Assembly: GCF_034006665.1 (NCBI RefSeq)
Contig: NZ_JAVESI010000004.1
Coordinates: 62,001 to 126,000, forward strand
DNA from: Trichloromonas sp034006665
Lineage (GTDB): Bacteria; Desulfobacterota; Desulfuromonadia; Desulfuromonadales; Trichloromonadaceae
Reading direction: 5' to 3'
Length of the DNA: 64,000 nucleotides
Numbering within the stretch: the first letter of the stretch is position 1; each line of letters opens with the position of its first letter. Position numbers and translations under genes: made by a program. A model generated the notes under the pieces. That model saw nothing but the letters and a program-made list of their open reading frames with translations. It was not told the origin of the DNA and made no database searches. This document shows, one piece after another, positions 58,898-64,000 of the stretch.

Positions 58898-58980
58898 GGT
58901 TGCGGAAAAAGGAGGTTGGATACTACCACCGGGAGGATTAACCGGTCAACTCGGTTCCATGCCACCGGAAGACTTCACGA

Positions 58981-59961
58981 TCAATGGGTCTCGCCCAGGC
59001 TGAGTTCGGGGTAGTAACCGAAGATCAACTCCAGGCGCAGGAGAATGCCGGGGGTCGCTTCGTAATCCTCGTCCCGAGGAAAGCTGACCTGGGGCACGAC
59101 TTCGTAAAAAAGCCAGTCGCGCCAGATGCGCTGACGGTAGCGCAGGCTGAGGGTGACATCTTCCAGGCGATGGTGGGGGTGGGTGACGAAACTGTTGGAC
59201 CAGCCGTACACCAGGGTGCGCCGAAAGCTGAAGGGCTGAAAGAGAGAAAAGCTCGCGCCGTAGGCATAGCCGTGCTCGTCCTTGTCCCAGACCCCTTCGG
59301 CGGAAGCGCGGAAAAAGAGTTTGTCCCCTACCTGGCGGTCGAAATCGAAGAGCGTGCGGGCGCGCAACGTGCCGTCGGTGATGGTCGTCAACCGCTGGGT
59401 GAAACGAAAGTTCCAATCATCAAGGGGGATGGTGCGCCGATAGCGGGGTTCGAGAAAAATGGCGGGCATGCCGTCGCGCCAGCGCAGACCGCTGCGCAGG
59501 CTCAGGTGACGCAGAGCCTTGCGTTTGATAAAGTAGCGCAGGGACAGAGAGAAATCCTCTTCGTTGTCGACCACGGTCGGCGAAGCCCCTTCCGCCCCGG
59601 AGATCGTCCGGTAACCTACCTCCTCGTCCGGATCCCCGGCAATCAATAGATGCAGACGCTCTTCAAGAATGGGCAGATCGAGGCGCAACCCGGTGCGCAC
59701 ATCGTATTCGATATCCGACTCGTCCTCGGCGAAGAGGGAAAAACGGATCTTGAGGCGGGATTTCCCCTGCTCGCTTTCAAAACGCGGATCGGAGAAAAAG
59801 TTGTCGAGCCAGCGCGCCGTAGCGAGCAGGCCGCTGGAGGCGTTACGGTGAAACTTATCGACCCTGGTCTCTTCCTCGGCAAAGACGGCGCCGGCCGCAA
59901 GAAAAAGAAAAAGCATGATGCAAACAAGAATTTTCCGGGGAAAACCGACCGATCGCGTCAT
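58981..59961 (-). CDS. Predicted outer-membrane beta-barrel protein, unknown function
   Basis: A 326-residue exported protein. The signal peptide at about 1-28 ends AGAVFA before EEETRVDKF. The rest lacks membrane helices but alternates polar and hydrophobic residues in strands rich in aromatic and Arg residues (RFSLFAEDESDIEYDVRTGL, LSLRYFIKRKALRHLSLRSG, WNFRFTQRLTTITDGTLRAR), as in outer-membrane barrels. The C-terminus ILLRLELIFGYYPEL does not end in the classical terminal Phe. I do not recognise the family. It stands alone between dnaE and maf. Outer-membrane location is inference. Confidence 0.7.
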   Translation of the reverse strand: MTRSVGFPRKILVCIMLFLFLAAGAVFAEEETRVDKFHRNASSGLLATARWLDNFFSDPRFESEQGKSRLKIRFSLFAEDESDIEYDVRTGLRLDLPILEERLHLLIAGDPDEEVGYRTISGAEGASPTVVDNEEDFSLSLRYFIKRKALRHLSLRSGLRWRDGMPAIFLEPRYRRTIPLDDWNFRFTQRLTTITDGTLRARTLFDFDRQVGDKLFFRASAEGVWDKDEHGYAYGASFSLFQPFSFRRTLVYGWSNSFVTHPHHRLEDVTLSLRYRQRIWRDWLFYEVVPQVSFPRDEDYEATPGILLRLELIFGYYPELSLGETH

Positions 59962-60144
59962 GGGCAGGGAGTTCCTTTAGGGGATATTCCGGCTGAACCA
60001 TCCTTCCAATTATTGAAGTTTAACAGAAAATGACTCGTGATAAAGGCCTGAAAAACAGGAAAAAATACGTGAATATTACCCCGACAACGTTTTTAACGAT
60101 TCATCGCCGTTGCAATAAAGAGATAGTGATCCGAGGAAACCACC

Positions 60145-60726
60145 TCACAGAACCTCGACCCCGAACTGTTCGAGCATGGCGGTCAGGCGGATCAGGGGCA
60201 GGCCGATGAGGGCGGTGTAGTCGGAGCCTTCCATACGTTCCATCAGGGCGATGCCGAGGCCCTCGATCTTGAAGGAACCGGCGCAGTCGACGGGGTTTTC
60301 CCGTTTCACATAGCGCACCAGCTGCTCCCGGTTCAGATGGCGCAACGTCACGGTGAAGGTCACGACATCCGTCAGAACCTCGTGAGAAAGGCTGTCATAG
60401 ACCGTAACGCCGGTATAAAAGGTATGGCTGCGCCCCGCCATCTCCCGCAACTGCGCCACCGCCGCCTCGACGGAGCCGGGCTTGCCCAGCACCTTGCCGC
60501 GCGGGTCGGTGAAGACCTGGTCGGCGCCGATGATCAGGGCCTCGGGAAAACGCTCGCCGAGACTCTTGGCTTTGTGCAGGGAAAGGTGCCGCACCAGCAG
60601 ATCGGGCGCGATATCCTGGTCGATACGCTCCTCGAAGAGCGGCGCGGCGACCTGAAAGGGCAAACCCAGCTGCCGTAGCAGCTGCAAACGATACGGACTG
60701 GTCGAGGCAAGAACGAGCGTGCGCAT
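60145..60726 (-). CDS. Maf-like nucleoside triphosphate pyrophosphatase
   Basis: A 193-residue house-cleaning pyrophosphatase of the Maf/YceF/YhdE family that hydrolyses modified or non-canonical NTPs. The N-terminal signature is LVLASTSPYRLQLLRQLG, followed by the catalytic GADQVFTDPRGKVLGKPG and the C-terminal CAGSFKIEGLGIALMERMEGSDYTALIGLPL (in two blocks). The start MRTLVLASTS is preceded by GGGGGA. The longer open frame upstream has no homology. The YceF (7-methyl-GTP) subgroup is the closest in motif (GSFKIEGLG). Single-gene setting between two unknown genes. Confidence 0.9.
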   Translation of the reverse strand: MRTLVLASTSPYRLQLLRQLGLPFQVAAPLFEERIDQDIAPDLLVRHLSLHKAKSLGERFPEALIIGADQVFTDPRGKVLGKPGSVEAAVAQLREMAGRSHTFYTGVTVYDSLSHEVLTDVVTFTVTLRHLNREQLVRYVKRENPVDCAGSFKIEGLGIALMERMEGSDYTALIGLPLIRLTAMLEQFGVEVL

Positions 60727-60812
60727 GAGTAAATCCCCCGGATAAAATTTTTCATCTTTTACCCTAGGGACTGTCCGATTGCAAGGCATGGCGCAATACC
60801 CGCCCTCTCCTT

Positions 60813-61190
60813 TCAGGCGACCGCCCGCCAGGTCGGAGCCGGTTCCTGAACCCGCCCGCTTCGCTCCATCCGCCGCCCGCGCGGAGAGCGCCCGCCGCCG
60901 CTCAATTCCGCCGCCAATCCCGTTGCCAGCTCGGTCAGGGCGACGTCCACCCGCTCCCGGTCGATGCGAGCGGCGAAAGAAGAAAAGTCCGCCCGCGCCA
61001 GCCAATCGTCGACAAAGGTCACGGCGGGATTCTTCCCGACCTCGACGAGAACCTCTCCTTCATAACAGCCGTCGCCGAGCAGACCAGACACGCTGAAACC
61101 GGCGCCATCCGCCGCCGGGCGCCGTTCGATCCGATCCGTCACAAAATAAAGGGCGCTGCCGTCATTCCCCGTCACATCCAGCCAAACCAT
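60813..61190 (-). CDS. Unknown small protein
   Basis: A 125-residue protein with a strong ribosome site (GGGAGG, about five bases before ATG). It begins MVWLDVTGNDGSALYFVTDR and has a beta-rich first half (GFSVSGLLGDGCYEGEVLVE), a helical middle (FSSFAARIDRERVDVALTEL) and a disordered Arg/Pro-rich tail. No signal or membrane segment. No family recognised. It lies 66 bases downstream of the WYL regulator on the same strand, so it may share that transcript. Codon use resembles neighbouring genes. Confidence 0.65.
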   Translation of the reverse strand: MVWLDVTGNDGSALYFVTDRIERRPAADGAGFSVSGLLGDGCYEGEVLVEVGKNPAVTFVDDWLARADFSSFAARIDRERVDVALTELATGLAAELSGGGRSPRGRRMERSGRVQEPAPTWRAVA

Positions 61191-61256
61191 AGGTCACCTC
61201 CCAAAGAAGTTGATTACCGATGGGATAACCTTAGCGGAGTCCTGCGACAGAATAAG

Positions 61257-62276
61257 TCACAAGGTGTCGAGATCCAAGCCACGGCGCAGCCCGGCGGCGA
61301 AGGCCGTTCGCAGGGATTCGGGTGCGAGCACCCGGACATGAGGGAGATAAGAGTAGAGCCAGGCCAGGATTTCCTTCTCGCCACCGGCGTTGAAGGCGAG
61401 AATCAAGGAACCGTCCGCCTGCTCTTCGATACATTGCGAAGGATGCCAGGTGCGTTCGCGGATAAGATGGGCGATGTCGGCGGAGAACCGGACCCGGATA
61501 TTGAGCGGTGTCTCGTCGATAAGGCCGAAGGCGTGACCGAGCAGATCGTCCACGGAAAAATCCGTTGGTACCTCGAAGCGCTCGTCCAGCCGTTCCAGAG
61601 TCCGGATGCGGTCGACGAGAAAACGCCGCAAGTCTTGACGGTTGTGGGCGTAAGCCGCGAGATAGAGGGAATCCTTGTAAAAGACCAGGGTGTAGGGATC
61701 AATCAGGTAATCCGCGGCCGGACGGCGCGGAGGTGCATAAGAAATGCGGCAGGTGTACTGGCGCAACAGCGCCTCGCGCAGGGTTTCGAGGATGTCCCGT
61801 TGCGGGGCGTAGTCGCGCAAGCCCTGAAAATGCGGGGTCGCCGCCTGGGCCAGACGTTCGAGGTGGGCCAGATTGCGCGGAGGCAGATTGGAGCGGATGC
61901 GGGCAAAGACCGCGTCGAGATCCTCCTGAAAAGGGGTACCCTGCAAAAAGGCGAGTTGCCCCCGGCAGAGATAGAAGGTCATCAGTTCATAGAGGGAGAA
62001 GGTGACCGGCAAATATTCCTTGAACTCGGCCATGAAGCTGTGCAGCACGGTGCCGTCCGGCTGGTTCTCACGAATCAGCGGATAGCCGGCCTCATCCAAC
62101 GCCTTGAGATCGCGATAGACGGTACGGCGGTTGACCCCGCACTCCTCCGCCAGTTCCTCGACGGTAGCGCCGAAACGCGCCCGCAGAATGCGGATGACAT
62201 CATGCAGCCGCGCCGCCTGGCTGTATTTTTTCGCGGGTTTTCCGGGTTTGTTCGGCCCCTTGCCCATAAGCCCCAT
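61257..62276 (-). CDS. WYL-domain transcriptional regulator
   Basis: A 339-residue DNA-binding regulator of the YafY/DeoR-like group. The N-terminal winged helix-turn-helix (about 20-75: LHDVIRILRARFGATVEELA, GVNRRTVYRDLKAL) is followed by a helical linker and a WYL domain (about 145-225), where the family Trp-Tyr-Leu motif reads LYL in FYKDSLYLAAYAHN. The C-terminal WCX extension ends with YLPHVRVLAPESL. WYL proteins sense ligands such as nucleotides and often control stress or defence genes. GGGGGAGGAG precedes the start. It begins two bases from the hydrolase stop, so co-expression is likely. Confidence 0.88.
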   Translation of the reverse strand: MGLMGKGPNKPGKPAKKYSQAARLHDVIRILRARFGATVEELAEECGVNRRTVYRDLKALDEAGYPLIRENQPDGTVLHSFMAEFKEYLPVTFSLYELMTFYLCRGQLAFLQGTPFQEDLDAVFARIRSNLPPRNLAHLERLAQAATPHFQGLRDYAPQRDILETLREALLRQYTCRISYAPPRRPAADYLIDPYTLVFYKDSLYLAAYAHNRQDLRRFLVDRIRTLERLDERFEVPTDFSVDDLLGHAFGLIDETPLNIRVRFSADIAHLIRERTWHPSQCIEEQADGSLILAFNAGGEKEILAWLYSYLPHVRVLAPESLRTAFAAGLRRGLDLDTL

Positions 62277-62277
62277 C

Positions 62278-63633
62278 CTATAACTCCTCCCCCGCCGCCA
62301 TTTCGCGCAGACCGTGAATGGTGCCGCTACCGTGGGGGCTGTCGATGCGGCTAACGGAGAAGAAGAGTTGCAGTCGGCCGCCGCTGACCACCGCCGCCTG
62401 TTTGCCGGAGAGGCGCACCCCGGCCAAGTCGAGGCGGCTGCCGGAAGCCGCGACCGCCGTCGGCGCGGAGATCTTCAGGCCGTTGGCGGTCAGGGTCGAG
62501 CCTTCGGCGCGCAGTCCGACTTCACCGCCGCTGATCTCCCCGCCATCGAAAACCGCCGTGGAGCGGCGCAAGGTCACGGAGCGGGCGCGGATGTCGCGGA
62601 GGTGAACATCCCGGCAATCGACGATCTCCAGGCTCTCATAATCTCCTTCGAAAACCATGCCGCTCGTCCCTTCGCACCGCCCTGCCCTCTGACCGCCCTG
62701 TACGGGTCGTGCCGCAGGTCGGTAATCACCCTGCAGGGCTTCGGAAAAAGCGGCGGCGAACAGACGCGGCTGTTCATCCATCGGCATGTGCCCGGCGCCG
62801 GGGATGATGCGCAAAACAGCTTCGGGCAGATTAGCTTCAAGCAGGACACCGGTACGCATCGGTGTGACCCGGTCGTGTTCCCCCCAGAGAATGGCGGTCG
62901 GCGCCTTAATGCGAAAGAGATAGGGGCTGAAATCCTCTTGGATCAGGGCGATGGCGGCGATTTTTTCCGGATCGCCGCCGAGCAGTTGTTGCCGAAGCAG
63001 GTCATTGTCGAGCATGAGATCGAGATCGAAGAGGGGATTGGGCAGGCCGCCGACCATATTGCCGAGAAAGCTGTCCACGCTGCTTGGCACCGAAAAATTT
63101 TCCGCCAGAACCCCGAGCATCTCCTTGGTGTAGACCCGCCGGTCGAGTACCCCGGCCACGTCGATCAGCACCAGCCGGGTCAGGGCCTCGGGGTAGGTTC
63201 CCGCGTAGCGCAGGGCGATGGCGCCCCCTAGGGAATGACCGACGACGATCGGCGCCCCGCCGATAAAAGTATCAACCACCCACTTAACAAAGGTAGCGTA
63301 ATTGCCCGGAGAATAGAGGGAATTCTGTTTTTGTGAACGACCGAAACCGGGCAGGTCGAAGGTTACGACATGATAGACCCGGGCCAGTTGCGGCAAGAGC
63401 CCCTGCCAGGTTCCCGAAGCCAGATCGCCCAGCCCGTGGATCAGCACCAGCGGCGGATTCCCCTTGCGTCCGGCCTCCTGTATCAACACCTGGCCGCCAA
63501 AAACCGGCTCACGCACCATCCGCTCCCGGACCTTGCCACGCTCCTCGGCGGGCAGGGTCTGGACCGAAAAGATCCAGAGCAAGAGGAACAGAAACACAAC
63601 CCTCACATTGATGACCAACCGACGTACACCCAC
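62278..63633 (-). CDS. Exported alpha/beta hydrolase fused to a repetitive beta-helix-like domain (GTG start)
   Basis: A 451-residue protein; GTG at 63631-63633 is chosen because GGAGG lies six bases upstream and a signal peptide (residues about 1-28, VVFLFLLLWIFSVQTLPA) follows. Residues about 55-305 are an alpha/beta hydrolase with HGLGD oxyanion motif, Ser134 in VGHSLGGA, Asp254 in WGEHDRVTP and His282 in GAGHMPMDEQ, so the triad is intact. Residues about 325-450 are short, regular strands (YESLEIVDCRDVHLRDIRAR, RRSTAVFDGGEISGGEVGLR) like a right-handed beta-helix. This combination is unusual; the substrate may be a lipid or polymer ester outside the cytoplasm. Confidence 0.82.
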   Translation of the reverse strand: MGVRRLVINVRVVFLFLLLWIFSVQTLPAEERGKVRERMVREPVFGGQVLIQEAGRKGNPPLVLIHGLGDLASGTWQGLLPQLARVYHVVTFDLPGFGRSQKQNSLYSPGNYATFVKWVVDTFIGGAPIVVGHSLGGAIALRYAGTYPEALTRLVLIDVAGVLDRRVYTKEMLGVLAENFSVPSSVDSFLGNMVGGLPNPLFDLDLMLDNDLLRQQLLGGDPEKIAAIALIQEDFSPYLFRIKAPTAILWGEHDRVTPMRTGVLLEANLPEAVLRIIPGAGHMPMDEQPRLFAAAFSEALQGDYRPAARPVQGGQRAGRCEGTSGMVFEGDYESLEIVDCRDVHLRDIRARSVTLRRSTAVFDGGEISGGEVGLRAEGSTLTANGLKISAPTAVAASGSRLDLAGVRLSGKQAAVVSGGRLQLFFSVSRIDSPHGSGTIHGLREMAAGEEL

Positions 63634-63924
63634 CCCAATCCTCCAAAATGAGAAATCCGCGATCGACCAGGCCACTATAAGGCAAAAAAGCCATCCGGCA
63701 TACCCTGTTGCAAAGTCCCCCGCCAAGTGCGAAGCGCCAGGGGGGAGAGGAATGCGATAAAAGATCTTCACAAGCAGCGCGTCTTTTTATAAAGTCTGAT
63801 CCATGGATAACGATGAAACAACTCTTAGATCACGAGCAGAAGATTCTGGTTTTTCTCCCGAAACGCCGATGCGGTTTGACCGGGGACTGGGTCATGTGAC
63901 GCATCCCGGTCTCGGAGCCTGACG
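63634..63924. other. Divergent intergenic region at right end
   Basis: About 290 bases between the hydrolase and the rightmost gene. A 28-codon plus-strand frame (MKQLLDHEQKILVFLPKRRC...) has no ribosome site and is not called. I see no convincing promoter for either gene. Confidence 0.5.
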
Positions 63925-64000
63925 GTGGAACCGATCTCTACGACCTACGTCGCCGTCCTGCTGTTGGCCTCGCTATCCGTGGTTACCACGCTGGCGGGGG
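63925..64000 (+). CDS. Start of a membrane protein, possibly a ZIP-type metal transporter (cut by window edge)
   Basis: GTG start with GGAG seven bases upstream, reading (M)EPISTTYVAVLLLASLSVV and on to the window end, 25 codons. The residues form the beginning of a membrane helix. The pattern recalls the first helix of ZIP transporters, but this is too short to be sure. Divergent from the hydrolase gene. Confidence 0.45.
   Translation, partial: MEPISTTYVAVLLLASLSVVTTLAG

Noticed and set aside
63708..63899. Small plus-strand frame upstream of the final gene
   Set aside because: No ribosome site at any of its starts, no hydrophobic or repeated pattern, and it lies in a divergent control region.

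Overview
This 64 kb, GC-rich window is almost entirely chromosomal core genome. I see no rRNA operon, prophage, insertion sequence or CRISPR array. The gene set points to a deltaproteobacterial anaerobe of the Desulfuromonadales (Desulfuromonas/Geobacter-like). The evidence is a four-subunit 2-oxoacid:ferredoxin oxidoreductase in D-A-B-C order, the gapA-pgk-tpiA-secG-tRNA-Leu block, the mutS-amidase-glnD-xerD-apgM block, a PurS-PurL fusion, a FapA-like protein and a family-specific solitary Cas6-like gene. That placement is inference from gene content; no phylogeny was computed.

Layout. 1-5.4 kb (minus): purine synthesis (purSL, purQ, start of purF) and a metallo-beta-lactamase-fold hydrolase. 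5.5-7.5 kb (minus): an orphan PAS histidine kinase. 7.8-11.7 kb (plus): gapA, pgk, tpiA, secG and tRNA-Leu(GAG), with good sigma70 promoters, an intercistronic hairpin and a terminator. 11.8-14.2 kb: a candidate small RNA, a YyaL-type thioredoxin-domain protein and a PAS gene remnant. 14.2-20.4 kb (minus): a cation exchanger, a FapA-like protein and tRNA/rRNA modification genes (RluA-type synthase, mtaB, mnmA). 20.5-26.3 kb (minus): ilvD-ilvB-ilvN-ilvC followed by psd. 26.5-32.4 kb (minus): a lipoprotein, then uppS-cdsA-dxr-rseP-tsaB (isoprenoid, phospholipid and envelope-stress functions) and a DUF465 protein. 32.5-38.8 kb (minus): korDABC, a DNA polymerase III chi subunit, then rsmE, a TrmH/TrmJ-type methyltransferase, an unknown gene and rlmD. 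39-48.3 kb (minus): mutS, amidase, glnD, xerD and apgM, closely spaced and partly overlapping.

48.4-64 kb: a divergent plus-strand pair (unknown gene and CDF transporter), then minus-strand genes: a zinc-ribbon protein, the Cas6-like gene coupled by GTGA overlap to a helical-repeat protein, tgt, rlpA, accA, dnaE, a predicted outer-membrane protein, maf, an unknown gene, a WYL regulator, and a secreted alpha/beta hydrolase carrying an unusual repetitive C-terminal domain. The start of a plus-strand membrane protein closes the window.

The genes most worth following are the solitary Cas6-like/repeat-protein pair (50.3-52.0 kb), the candidate small RNA with an anti-Shine-Dalgarno loop (11.84-11.91 kb), the hydrolase fusion (62.3-63.6 kb), and two genes that appear to use non-canonical start codons (cdsA with ATT, rsmE with CTG). 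Many genes are linked by 1-4 base start/stop overlaps, so translational coupling is a recurring theme.
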